From Aliivibrio finisterrensis_A (GTDB lineage: Bacteria; Pseudomonadota; Gammaproteobacteria; Enterobacterales; Vibrionaceae), in assembly GCF_004167675.1 (NCBI RefSeq), contig NZ_SEZQ01000020.1: 64,000 nt of DNA; one strand, 5' to 3'. Below the pieces are notes generated by a model. It did no database searches and had not been told where the DNA came from. It saw only the letters and a list, made by a program, of their open reading frames with translations. The position numbers were made by a program, and so were the translations under genes. Shown in pieces: positions 42,283-50,829 of the stretch. Every line of letters starts with the position of its first letter. Within the stretch, counting starts at the first letter, position 1.

Positions 42283-43077
42283 AATAATCAAAATGGTATC
42301 GCAACAGTTGCTATCAACAACCCACCAGTGAATGTATTAACCATTAATCTAATCAACGAAATTAATGAATATGTTCTTTCTTTAAAAGATGACCGAGAAA
42401 CTAAAGTTGTGGTGTTTAAATCACTGCATGAAACCTTCTTTTTAGCGCATCTTGATCTGAACGTGATTAATGGTACGCAAGGTGGTCAAGCAGCGTCTAT
42501 TGAGTTCAACCATATGATCATGAACATCAAGGCGATGAAACAAGTGTCTGTTGCTTTGGTTGATGGCGTGGCTCGTGGGGGCGGTAATGAGTTTGTTATG
42601 GCGTGTGACCTTGCTTACGGCACTGAGAATGCAGCGTTTGCTCAACCAGAAGTTCACGTAAATATTCCTACTGGCGGCCAAGGTGCGGTTCAGTTTGCAA
42701 GAAGAATGGGCAAAAACAAAGCATTACAAGCTCTTCTATTGGGTAACGATTTCACAGCACAACAAGCTGAGAACTTAAATATCATTACTCAATTTGTACC
42801 TAAAGCAGAAATGGATAACTTTTTAGCGATGACTTTAGGTGTGATTAGCACATTAGAAGTGCGTGATATTGTGATGTACAAAGAGATCATTGCTACATCA
42901 ATTAAAGATGAAGACGCAGGTGCAGAGTTAGAGTTACGTTACTTTTTAGAGCGTGCTAAAGAGCAAAAAACAGCCGCTATTATCTCTGCATTTTTAAAAC
43001 ACGGCGGACAAACAGAGCGTGAAGCAAAAGACATTCAAGGTATTTTTGTTGATACAGCGGCTGAACTGTCTAAATAA
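42253..43077 (+). CDS. Enoyl-CoA hydratase/isomerase (crotonase) family protein
   Basis: A crotonase-fold protein of about 274 residues. Family features: NGIATVAINNPPVNVLTINLI, the oxyanion-hole parts FLAHLDLNVI and ALVDGVARGGGNEFVMACDL, and FAQPEVHVNIPTGGQGAVQF. The substrate CoA ester is unknown. Sequence from about residue 11 on is native; the first codons (MRHYRDKLSF) are read from antisense DNA of a LysR fragment, so the original N-terminus was lost and replaced at a deletion junction near 42283. The start is uncertain (42253 or 42208) and there is no clear ribosome binding site. The rest of the frame is intact. Confidence 0.8.
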   Translation: MRHYRDKLSFNNQNGIATVAINNPPVNVLTINLINEINEYVLSLKDDRETKVVVFKSLHETFFLAHLDLNVINGTQGGQAASIEFNHMIMNIKAMKQVSVALVDGVARGGGNEFVMACDLAYGTENAAFAQPEVHVNIPTGGQGAVQFARRMGKNKALQALLLGNDFTAQQAENLNIITQFVPKAEMDNFLAMTLGVISTLEVRDIVMYKEIIATSIKDEDAGAELELRYFLERAKEQKTAAIISAFLKHGGQTEREAKDIQGIFVDTAAELSK

Positions 43078-43157
43078 AATTAAATCACGCCATTATTAGC
43101 CGTCGTATTGGCGGCTAATTGTCGTTGACCACTAAAATAATACTGTGAAGGTAACTC

Positions 43158-44039
43158 ATGAGATACGAAGGTGATATTTATCGTCCGCCGCCAGAGGCTG
43201 ACGCTTATATTTTGCAATGTACGATTGGTTGTTCTTACAATAAATGTACCTATTGCTCAATGTACAAAGATGTTCGTTATAGAGTTCGTCCTATTGAGGA
43301 CTTAAAAGAAGATATCCGTATGGCGAAAGCGGCATTCGGAAATAAAGTCGAAAAAGTATTCTTAAGTGATGGTGATGCGATTTCATTACCAACAGAGATG
43401 CTGTTAGAGATTTTATCTGAGCTTTATTCGGCTTTTCCAAAGTTGACACATGTAAGTACCTACGCAGGACCACAAAGCACGCTTGATAAAACATTAGATG
43501 AATTCAAACAACTGAAAAAAGCAGGGTTAAGCATGACTTACCTTGGTGTTGAATCGGGCTCTGATGAGGTTTTAAAAGCGGTTCGTAAAGGGGTTAACTC
43601 GGCTGAAATGCTCGCAGCAGGTCAAAATATTGTAGAAGCAGGAATTAAACTGGTTGCTATGGTGATGATTGGCCTTGGTGGTAGTCCTGAACTATCTAAA
43701 CGTCATGCGTTAGAGACCGCTCAGTTGATTAACCAAATGAACCCGTATTTATTGGGTTTATTAACCACGGTACCAATGGAAGGAACCGCGCTATTTAGAC
43801 AAGTGACTAAGGGGGATTTCAAACTACTCGACCCTTATGAGGTACTTGAGGAATTGAAACTCTTATTAGAAACGTTAGACAATGACAGTTTATTGATTGA
43901 TAGCACGCACGGTTCAAATTTATTATCGATGAAAGGGAAATTAAGTGAGGTGAAAGCAGATACGATCTCGCACATTAATCACCATTTATCTAAAAAAGAT
44001 AATAACTTAATTGGGAAAGCTTATGTTGGTCGGTTTTAG
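43158..44039 (+). CDS. Radical SAM protein
   Basis: A 293-residue radical S-adenosylmethionine enzyme. The cluster-binding motif is CTIGCSYNKCTYC near residue 22, of the wider Cx3-5-Cx-aromatic-C type, followed by VFLSDGDAISLP, THVSTYAGPQS and MTYLGVESGSDEVLKAVRKG, the Elp3/MiaB-like layout. A YILQCTIGCSYNKC start preceded by RPPPEADA is typical of a conserved group of unknown substrate in many bacteria. AAGGTAAC precedes the ATG. It ends at a terminator. The reaction is not predictable. Confidence 0.9.
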   Translation: MRYEGDIYRPPPEADAYILQCTIGCSYNKCTYCSMYKDVRYRVRPIEDLKEDIRMAKAAFGNKVEKVFLSDGDAISLPTEMLLEILSELYSAFPKLTHVSTYAGPQSTLDKTLDEFKQLKKAGLSMTYLGVESGSDEVLKAVRKGVNSAEMLAAGQNIVEAGIKLVAMVMIGLGGSPELSKRHALETAQLINQMNPYLLGLLTTVPMEGTALFRQVTKGDFKLLDPYEVLEELKLLLETLDNDSLLIDSTHGSNLLSMKGKLSEVKADTISHINHHLSKKDNNLIGKAYVGRF

Positions 44040-44048
44040 CTGACATAT

Positions 44049-44073
44049 AAAAAGGGCGACACTCGCCCTTTTA
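44049..44073. terminator. Terminator between radical SAM and POT genes
   Basis: AAAAGGGCGA-CAC-TCGCCCTTTT is a compact perfect hairpin with A and T runs on both sides, able to work for both convergent genes. Confidence 0.88.
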
Positions 44074-44108
44074 TTATTTCTATCTTAATCTGGATTTTTA
44101 ATGAGGTT

Positions 44109-44960
44109 CTAACTCTGAACTTCTGGCTTCATTGTCGCCTCTACTTTTTCTTCTGCTTCCAAAGCTTCTCCACGAGCGATTAATCTTTGAATCACTTTAG
44201 ATAAGCCTAACGTCAATACAGCCATAAATGCAGCCACTTGCGCTAGCATATAGAAATAGCTGGTATATACCGTTTCAACAACTTCTGGTGTAAATACAAT
44301 ATCTTTAGGCAACGCGATTTTTGTTGCTATTACCGCCGCTAAAATACCACTTAATGAGATAGCCACAGCACATAATCCAATCGAGAATGCAGCAAGGTAA
44401 CGTGGCACCATTTCAAAAATAAAGCCTGCACCTAAAGCCCCTACGATAAGTTCTGCACCTGATTGAAAGAAGTGAACAGATAAGATCCAGTTAGCCGAAA
44501 TTTTACCATCTGGCCCCATTGAACCTGCTGATAATCCCAATAAAGCAAAGGCGATGGTACTTAGCATAAATGCGCCTGCAATTTTCGTTGGGATGGTTGG
44601 TGAATATCCTTTACGATCTAACCATGCGTATAGTTGGATCATTGGGCCACCAAGCACAAAACACCATAGTGGGTTAAATGCCATGTTGGATTCAGGGTGA
44701 ATAGGAATGAAACCAAGTAAGGTGTCACCCATTAAATTAATCGCGTACATGTTCATTGACGTAAACATTTGACCATAAAAGAAATAGAACACAATAAGAA
44801 TACAAACGGTGATTAGCACTGCGACCATTTTATATTGGAAAGCACGCGTTGCTTTTGTTATTTCATAAATGAAGTAGCCAATAGCTCCAAAACCTAATGC
44901 ATAAAGAATGTATTTACCCGTATCAAGATTAGAGAAAATCCAGAATATCAAGCCAAGCAT
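44109..44960 (-). pseudogene. C-terminal half of a POT/PTR peptide transporter
   Basis: The 283 residues match the second half of proton-dependent oligopeptide transporters: FYGQMFTSMNMYAINL, NPLWCFVLGGPMIQLYAWL, SIPTK-like TIPTKIAGAFML, and NWILSVHFFQSGAELIVGALG. Full-length POT proteins are about 500 residues; the first ~200, with the ExxERFxYY proton-coupling motif, are absent. The frame is open upstream to about 45060 (LAYQGVFFVSAMLGL is still transporter-like to about 45000), then becomes unrelated. A truncated, probably non-functional gene. Confidence 0.78.
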
Positions 44961-45065
44961 TGCTGATACAAAGAAAACACCTTGGTATGCTAGATAAGTG
45001 ATTAAAAAAGGACAACCATTAAATGTATGATTGTCTTTACGTTTGCAACACTGTATTTCTTGTTT

Positions 45066-45251
45066 TTACTCAACAGGCAGTAATTCAATAGAATCCTGAT
45101 TAAGAGATTGCCTGAAGAAGTCAGGCATGGATTCCATCGTAAATACAACCGCATCTTCAAAAATGGTTGTGGAACCGCTAAGTGTCCAATAAGAACTTCC
45201 TTTATGAGTATTCACTTTCACCTTAAAACGCGTTGGAGTAGTCGTAACCAT
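45066..45251 (-). CDS. Small hypothetical protein (61 residues)
   Basis: The product begins MVTTTPTRFKVKVNTHKGSS and ends NQDSIELLPVE; it is soluble with a beta-rich pattern (YWTLSGSTTIFEDAVVF). AAGGA lies eight bases before the ATG. The gene has good codon use for the region and a proper site, so it is likely real. No family was recognised. It lies just upstream of the truncated POT gene in the same direction. Confidence 0.55.
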   Translation of the reverse strand: MVTTTPTRFKVKVNTHKGSSYWTLSGSTTIFEDAVVFTMESMPDFFRQSLNQDSIELLPVE

Positions 45252-45412
45252 TTTTCTATTCCTTAAATAACATACCCGATCATGCTACCACTTCCATTTT
45301 ATGACACCAGACTTTTACCCTATAAAGAGTAAGGTTTTTATCATTTGTAATCATAGTGAACGTTCAATAACATCAATTCGTTAACTTTTTGTAGCCGTTT
45401 GTGTTTAATTCT

Positions 45413-45553
45413 GCGGCTTCTCCTTCTTACCTTGAGAAATACGGTTATCCCACAAATACAAAAGAGCTGCCTAACCATAAAGGGCTTTATTTTAAAACAC
45501 CTAACGGCCCAACACCTTGGCTAAGTGGGTATAATGGTGAAGGCGGCAGTTGA
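45413..45553 (+). pseudogene. LysR effector-domain fragment
   Basis: AASPSYLEKYGYPTNTKELP then NHKGLYFKTPNGPTPWLSGY is the segment of LysR proteins that usually reads ASPxYLxxxGxPxxPxDLxxH. The frame has no start and stops after 46 codons. It lies in the 507-bp gap between the small protein gene at 45066 and the M66 protease, where nothing else was recognised. Confidence 0.6.
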
Positions 45554-45758
45554 TTTTATTGTCGCTAGAATTAAAGGGAATAAATAGCGATATTGCTGCC
45601 TAAATTTTCATTTTTTGTGTTGAAATTTGGAATAAACCTCTTACTTTAGATTCATTTAAATATCTTATTTTAAACTTTAATTTATAAGTCTCGAGAATAA
45701 GAGGGCGAACTATCGCACTCTTACTTATTAAAAATAATAATAAAATAGTGAGAGTTAT

Positions 45759-48608
45759 ATGAAAAAGAAAATATTGGGTGTGATCATTGGATCAACACTA
45801 GCAGCAAATGCATATGCAACACCGCACCCGCTGGAGGACGCCAGTCTTCAAATTACAAATAAAATGACAGAACTGGCAGTGCTCGCCACTAACCCAAGCA
45901 ATGTAATTGTAGAAAGTAAGGGGGAGTTCGAATACAGCTATCTAGTGTATAAAGATAAAAAATTAAGAATCAATTATGACGGTAATGTTTTATTTGATTT
46001 CATGGATTTTGAGTCAGAATTTGAAACCGTGTTTGATTTTCTTCCTAAGACATGGGAAAAATATTGGTACGACGGTGGTTTCGATATTTTCCCTGAAGGT
46101 TTCTATACCGCTGAAAAATGTACTTTCGGTCTTTACTCTGCAATGAGAGGTTCAAAAGACAACGAAGGTAATTATATATGGGAACGTGACATGACGACCC
46201 ATTTAGATACCTCTGCTTGTGCGGATATCATTCAAAAGCCAAGCATCATGTTTAACACCAATCAATTAGACAATATGCTTGTAGGTAAATTGTCTGGTGG
46301 CGTGTTATTTGCTCAAGCACACATCATTCCTGCTAAAACAGAATCGCAAGAAAAACGCATGCATCTGGTGGCTCAGCGTGCCACAAAAGTGATGTTTAAA
46401 CCGACAGAAGCCTTTCCTTCGTATTCTGAAGTCAACGTAACAGCAATGGATCGTGATGGCAAAACGCTAGGTTCAATAGAGATGAAGCGCCCTGATGAGT
46501 TAGCGCGTAATGTCATGGCTATTTCTGAAATCACCGATAGCAACATTGATTTCAGTTATGATCCTGAAGCAATATTTGAGGTTCGTGAAGTATCAAGTGA
46601 CGCGATTTCAGATGCCCTTACTGAGCACAATGTAGTACAACTTCGCACCTGGAATGGTCATTGGATCAGAGATTTCGCTCTGGAACAAAATAATCCTAAA
46701 CTTGATGGAAAAACCGTTATCTTTACCTCAAGTGCAGGTTATAACTCAAATGTAAATTACTACCCACAACGATCTAAAACGATTGTAAATGGAACTTCAA
46801 CCGTATTTAAAAACGTAAAAGGAACATGGGTACTTCAAGATGATTTGATTTTTAACGAGATCGGTTATGGCGATGGTTTCTGGTCAGCAGAGTTACCAAA
46901 AGAATGGTTGAATGCAGGCCTACAATTATCGTTTGAAAATCAAGGAAACACGGGTACATTAACGCAAATAAAAGTAGGTGCTCCTACTGAGTTATTACTT
47001 CACACCATTGATGTCGGTATGCTTGTTGAACCTCGCAATGCATTCCATTTCCAAACAGATAAAGAAGCACAACGCGAGTACTTTGAAACCGCTCCAATCA
47101 GTAAAATGATCGTGAGTGAGTATGAGCCAGTACACTTAACAGAAGTGATGTTGCCAGATGGTACGTTGCTCACCGACCTTGATCCAAGTGACGGCGGTTG
47201 GCATTCGGGGACTATGCGTCAACGAATTGGTAAAGAACTATTCTCTATCGGTATTAATAATGCGAACTATGGTATCCATTCAACCGCTGGTGTTGGTGAA
47301 GGTGAAAATCCATATTTAGCGGCTCAATTAACGGCTCATAATACTCGCGGCAACTACAATAACGGCGTGCAAGTTCACGGTGGTTCTGGTGGTGCGGGTA
47401 TGGTGACACTTGATAGCTCAATCGGGAACGAATTTAGCCATGAAGTAGGCCATAACTACGGTTTAGGTCACTACCCTGGTGGGTTTGAAGGCTCTATTCA
47501 CAGACCATCAAACATGACTAACTCTACTTGGGGTTGGGATTCTGAGCGTGATGTGTTTATTCCAAACTTTTCACCGGTAAATAACGGTGTAGAAAGCTGT
47601 TTTGAAGGTCAATGTGTTGAACCATTTAATGGCATGTTCAGCTTTGGTTCTGATTCAATGGCTGGCGGATGGGCAATGTATGGTGCGCAACGATTCACGC
47701 TATATACCCCTTATTCAATGCACTTCATTCAAAAGAATTTAGAAAGCAAAGCCGTTTTTGATGAAACCTCATCAACAGGCTTTAGAAAGTGGGATGAAGC
47801 AACAGAAACAATGGTTGAGTACACGCACTCTATCGATGTGTTAGAAATCACATCCGTTAATCCATGGGAAGCGAATGAAAAACACATTGCAACACTGTTC
47901 GCTGATTTTGATAAAGTAGAGCTTTCAACGTTTAACGGCCATTGGGCACGAGATATGTCGGTTCCTGCAGCATCATTAGCAAACAAGGGTAAGATCTTTA
48001 CCTTTAATTCTGATGCTGGTTACAACTCTAACTTAGCCATTAATGGTGAAAATATCGCTGTTAATTACGGTAGTCGCTTGGTGTTTGTCTCTAACGGAGA
48101 GACTTGGATCCAAAATGGCGAGTATGAACAAAACAAAGTTATTCGTCCTAGTTCGTTTGGTGTTCCGGTAACGACATTAGTGGGTTATTACGATCCTAAA
48201 AACACTTTGAATAGTTATATTTTCCCTGCAATGCACGGTTCTTATGGTTATGTTTACCCTGATGACTCAGCAAGCTTAATCTCAAATAATTGTGCATTAG
48301 AAGTAAGCATGAAAAATGGTGATGTTCAGAAATTTGCTTTGAAGAATAACCGCCGTAATGCGGATAACATGAACAAGTTCCATGTGAATGTGGCTCGTTC
48401 TGAAAACCCTGTGTCTGCCTCTGTTGTATGTGATGGCAAGGCGCTTAACTCGATGGCAATAAGCAAACCAACACTTGAGCCAGTCTATACCCTACAAGGT
48501 GGGAATAAACTTGAACGCTCAATGACGCAACCTATGAGTAATGCACCAAGAGTATTAGCAGAACGCTACGACCCTAAACATTGTGACAATGCTGAGCACA
48601 ATCATTAA
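45759..48608 (+). CDS. M66-family (StcE/TagA-like) secreted metalloprotease
   Basis: A 949-residue exported protein with a Sec signal (MKKKILGVIIGSTLAANAYA). The zinc site HEVGHNYGLGH (His561, Glu562, His565, His571) matches the M66 motif HExxHxxGxxH of StcE and Vibrio TagA, mucin-cleaving proteases that act outside the cell. A module with NGHWxRD and AGYNSN occurs twice (Asn299/Ala326 and Asn726/Ala753, spaced exactly alike), probably the TagA-type binding domains on each side of the catalytic domain. Cysteines in SCFEGQC near residue 615 may be paired. The gene is single, with a GTGAG-type site, and ends at a strong terminator. Mucin is the likely substrate but is not proved. Confidence 0.88.
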   Translation: MKKKILGVIIGSTLAANAYATPHPLEDASLQITNKMTELAVLATNPSNVIVESKGEFEYSYLVYKDKKLRINYDGNVLFDFMDFESEFETVFDFLPKTWEKYWYDGGFDIFPEGFYTAEKCTFGLYSAMRGSKDNEGNYIWERDMTTHLDTSACADIIQKPSIMFNTNQLDNMLVGKLSGGVLFAQAHIIPAKTESQEKRMHLVAQRATKVMFKPTEAFPSYSEVNVTAMDRDGKTLGSIEMKRPDELARNVMAISEITDSNIDFSYDPEAIFEVREVSSDAISDALTEHNVVQLRTWNGHWIRDFALEQNNPKLDGKTVIFTSSAGYNSNVNYYPQRSKTIVNGTSTVFKNVKGTWVLQDDLIFNEIGYGDGFWSAELPKEWLNAGLQLSFENQGNTGTLTQIKVGAPTELLLHTIDVGMLVEPRNAFHFQTDKEAQREYFETAPISKMIVSEYEPVHLTEVMLPDGTLLTDLDPSDGGWHSGTMRQRIGKELFSIGINNANYGIHSTAGVGEGENPYLAAQLTAHNTRGNYNNGVQVHGGSGGAGMVTLDSSIGNEFSHEVGHNYGLGHYPGGFEGSIHRPSNMTNSTWGWDSERDVFIPNFSPVNNGVESCFEGQCVEPFNGMFSFGSDSMAGGWAMYGAQRFTLYTPYSMHFIQKNLESKAVFDETSSTGFRKWDEATETMVEYTHSIDVLEITSVNPWEANEKHIATLFADFDKVELSTFNGHWARDMSVPAASLANKGKIFTFNSDAGYNSNLAINGENIAVNYGSRLVFVSNGETWIQNGEYEQNKVIRPSSFGVPVTTLVGYYDPKNTLNSYIFPAMHGSYGYVYPDDSASLISNNCALEVSMKNGDVQKFALKNNRRNADNMNKFHVNVARSENPVSASVVCDGKALNSMAISKPTLEPVYTLQGGNKLERSMTQPMSNAPRVLAERYDPKHCDNAEHNH

Positions 48609-48650
48609 TTAATATTCTAAATTAGAAATACGTATTTCTTATAGAAAACC

Positions 48651-48697
48651 AAAAGGGTTAAGCGCTTTCTTCATGAAAGCAGCTTAGCCCTTTTTAC
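48651..48697 (+). terminator. Terminator after the M66 protease
   Basis: AAAAGGGTTAAGCGCTTTCTT pairs imperfectly over AAAGCAGCTTAGCCCTTTTT. It closely resembles 29753-29798. Confidence 0.85.
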
Positions 48698-48824
48698 TTT
48701 TAGTGACTAAATTATAAGTAATACTTTTCACCTTCTCTCAAACCAAACATTGATATAGCTCAAAAAAACACCTACTGATTAGGCGTAGATTAAAATTGCA
48801 CATTACGTTTTTGAGGGAATAAAA

Positions 48825-49058
48825 ATGACTCTATCAAAAGTATTTCAACGAGATCTTCTTGGCTTGATCTTAGTTGCTTTAACCGCTTTAGTTGCACTTT
48901 ATGCTCTATTAAATATGTTTGCTTTATTTGCTTATGTAAATCAAGAGACACAGATTGCATCAACCTTCTTCGAGCAATCTTTCTATCTTATCATCTTTGT
49001 TATACCACCTTACTTTATCGAGAAGTATATCAAGCACCTGAATGTGGTAATACCGTAA
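48825..49058 (+). CDS. Small membrane protein, possibly frameshifted
   Basis: A 77-residue product with two hydrophobic segments (LLGLILVALTALVALYALLN and SFYLIIFVIPPYFIEKYI). GAGGGA precedes the ATG. At the 3' end the frame stops after HLNVVIP, but the next frame continues in sense as GNTVNNIERWKEKIKMLDWD and on to a third hydrophobic segment ending at 49180, so one indel near 49043 may have split a protein of about 118 residues. No family was recognised. Confidence 0.55.
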   Translation: MTLSKVFQRDLLGLILVALTALVALYALLNMFALFAYVNQETQIASTFFEQSFYLIIFVIPPYFIEKYIKHLNVVIP

Positions 49059-49090
49059 ACAACATCGAAAGATGGAAAGAAAAAATTAAA

Positions 49091-49180
49091 ATGCTTGATT
49101 GGGATGACAAAGAGTGGGTAGTCGAAGGCGTTACATTTGTTTTCTTTATTTTCGCAATAATTTATCTCTATTGTTTCTAG
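49091..49180 (+). CDS. Possible 29-residue membrane peptide or split gene end
   Basis: The frame MLDWDDKEWVVEGVTFVFFI to FAIIYLYCF has a charged start and one membrane-length segment. It is either the lost C-terminus of the gene at 48825 or an independent small peptide. No good ribosome binding site precedes its ATG, favouring the first reading. Confidence 0.35.
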   Translation: MLDWDDKEWVVEGVTFVFFIFAIIYLYCF

Positions 49181-49233
49181 ATATCGTCTTAGAAAAATAT
49201 CTCATGAGAAACAATAGAGCTAATATATTTGAA

Positions 49234-49485
49234 CTAGTGCGTTGTGCGGTTTGAACCATTACGCACTAAATCTTGACCAGTTTGGAACACTTCTTCCGTT
49301 ACCCAGCGAGATAAAAGCAGTTGGTGCTTATCATCTAATACAGCAACAAAACGACGACCGTCTTTATTGTTAGTTGCCATTGCAATGCCAGCAACATTCG
49401 TTAAACCAAAACCACCATTTTCAGCAGCAACGATAAACGTTTCTAGATCTTCTAGGTTTGTGATCATCTCTAATTCTTGCGTCAT
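49234..49485 (-). CDS. Small conserved hypothetical protein
   Basis: An 83-residue soluble acidic protein: MITNLEDLETFIVAAENGGF, LTNVAGIAMATNNKDGRRFVA, then VLDDKHQLLLSRWVTEEVFQ. It has the look of a small alpha/beta domain. No family was recognised. The start may be the first ATG or the Met at residue 7. It is a single gene. Confidence 0.65.
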   Translation of the reverse strand: MTQELEMITNLEDLETFIVAAENGGFGLTNVAGIAMATNNKDGRRFVAVLDDKHQLLLSRWVTEEVFQTGQDLVRNGSNRTTH

Positions 49486-49630
49486 ATTTGTATTCTCTTA
49501 CTGAATTAAACTATTTGGCTATGCCATTTCTATGGGCGCTACTTTAACGAGATTCATAGAAAATTGAAACTTGAATTTATCTGACAATATAAAGAATCGG
49601 GCACACAAACATACTCTTACTATAACCCTC

Positions 49631-50077
49631 TTATAAATAAGCGATTAGCTGCGCTCCACTGCCCTCTTCATGCAAAATGTCGTCAGGGTTGAGTAATTGG
49701 CACTTTTCCATGCTTAAACATCCACACCCAATACAACCAGTTAGATTCTCTTTTAGGGATTGAATTTGATGTAATTTAGCATCGAGATCTTTTTGCCATT
49801 TATTTGCTACCTTCTCCCAATCACGCATAGTGGCGGTTTTTTTCATCGGTAAATCTTCAAGCTCTGTTGCTATCTCTTCAAGTGTGAAACCAACAAGTTG
49901 CGCTACTTGAATCAAAGCAATTCGACGGAGCATTGAAGGGTGGTAGCGGCGTTGATTCCCAGAGGTACGAATGGAAGCTATCAACCCCTTAGTTTCATAA
50001 AAACGCAAGGCGGAATGTGCAACGCCACTACGTTCAGAAAGCGAACCAATGGTTAATAGTGTTTTTTCATTTAGCAT
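49631..50077 (-). CDS. soxR: Redox-sensitive MerR-family regulator SoxR
   Basis: A 148-residue MerR-type activator. The N-terminal winged helix (LTIGSLSERSGVAHSALRFY and IASIRTSGNQRRYHPSMLRR) is followed by a dimerisation helix and the [2Fe-2S] cluster motif CIGCGCLSMEKC (Cys115, Cys118, Cys120, Cys126), diagnostic of SoxR. It senses superoxide or redox-cycling compounds by cluster oxidation. No soxS gene is adjacent, as in most non-enteric bacteria, where SoxR controls its targets directly; targets here are not identifiable from position alone. Confidence 0.95.
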   Translation of the reverse strand: MLNEKTLLTIGSLSERSGVAHSALRFYETKGLIASIRTSGNQRRYHPSMLRRIALIQVAQLVGFTLEEIATELEDLPMKKTATMRDWEKVANKWQKDLDAKLHQIQSLKENLTGCIGCGCLSMEKCQLLNPDDILHEEGSGAQLIAYL

Positions 50078-50141
50078 TTGTCGCTCCCTGACTCGCTATA
50101 AAGATAATGTTAACTTTACGTTTATACACGCTATTACAGAT

Positions 50142-50176
50142 AAAAAAACAGCCCTTACTAAAAAGTAAGAGCTGCT
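50142..50176 (-). terminator. Terminator after the outer-membrane barrel gene
   Basis: CAGCCCTTACT and AGTAAGAGCTG pair around AAAA; on the minus strand seven T residues follow. Confidence 0.82.
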
Positions 50177-50204
50177 TCTAATCAAAAATGAGGGAGAGAA
50201 CTAA

Positions 50205-50747
50205 TTAAAAACGGTAACCCACAGTAAGAGATAGCTGATCTTGGTCTTGGTTATCAACATTGAAAAAATCATAGCGTAAATCAGTATATAGCCCCATATC
50301 TAAATTTGCGCGAACCCCCATACCTCCCATAAGTGAAATTTCTTTAAAAGAATCACTATCTCCATCATATGAAAGCTTTTCATTCACTCTTGCTAGGCCA
50401 ACCGCACCATATGGTTTTACTGACCACTCTTCAAACTTAAACGTGTAACCAATATCAGAATCTACTTTAAAAGTACTGCCATCTAAATCAACACCATGTT
50501 TGTTACCATTATTATTTTGGTATGATGCATTAATACCAACAATTTGGTTGATGTCATAGCCATACTCTAGCTTGATACCGTCACCCCAATCAGCTCCTCT
50601 ATTATCAAAAACTAATTCTGTATTAGAATAACCACCACCAACACGGTGACCGCTAAACTCATTATCGTCAAAAATAGAAGCAGAAACTGATGGTGTTAGT
50701 GCTAAAGTAAATAAACTTGCTAGTAAAAATTTTGGAGTATTGTTCAT
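50205..50747 (-). CDS. Outer-membrane beta-barrel protein
   Basis: A 180-residue OmpA/OmpX-like small barrel of the porin-family type. It has a signal peptide (MNNTPKFLLASLFTLALTPS), alternating beta strands (TELVFDNRGADWGDGIKLEY, IVGINASYQNNN, WSVKPYGAVGLARV) and a terminal aromatic residue (LTVGYRF) as expected for outer-membrane insertion. Eight strands are likely. The exact role (adhesion, stability) is not readable. It lies 82 bp downstream of the glycine-zipper lipoprotein gene in the same direction and may share its transcript. Confidence 0.85.
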   Translation of the reverse strand: MNNTPKFLLASLFTLALTPSVSASIFDDNEFSGHRVGGGYSNTELVFDNRGADWGDGIKLEYGYDINQIVGINASYQNNNGNKHGVDLDGSTFKVDSDIGYTFKFEEWSVKPYGAVGLARVNEKLSYDGDSDSFKEISLMGGMGVRANLDMGLYTDLRYDFFNVDNQDQDQLSLTVGYRF

Positions 50748-50829
50748 AATAAATCTCGCTTAATTGGTCATCGAATCCATTCAATAAATTGGTTTAAATT
50801 AATTATTTTAAAATTGGATAAGATAAAAA

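Noticed and set aside
43090..43120. Hairpin TTAGCCG...CGGCTAA between crotonase and radical SAM genes
   Set aside because: It is a dyad without a T run; too little to call a terminator or regulatory site.
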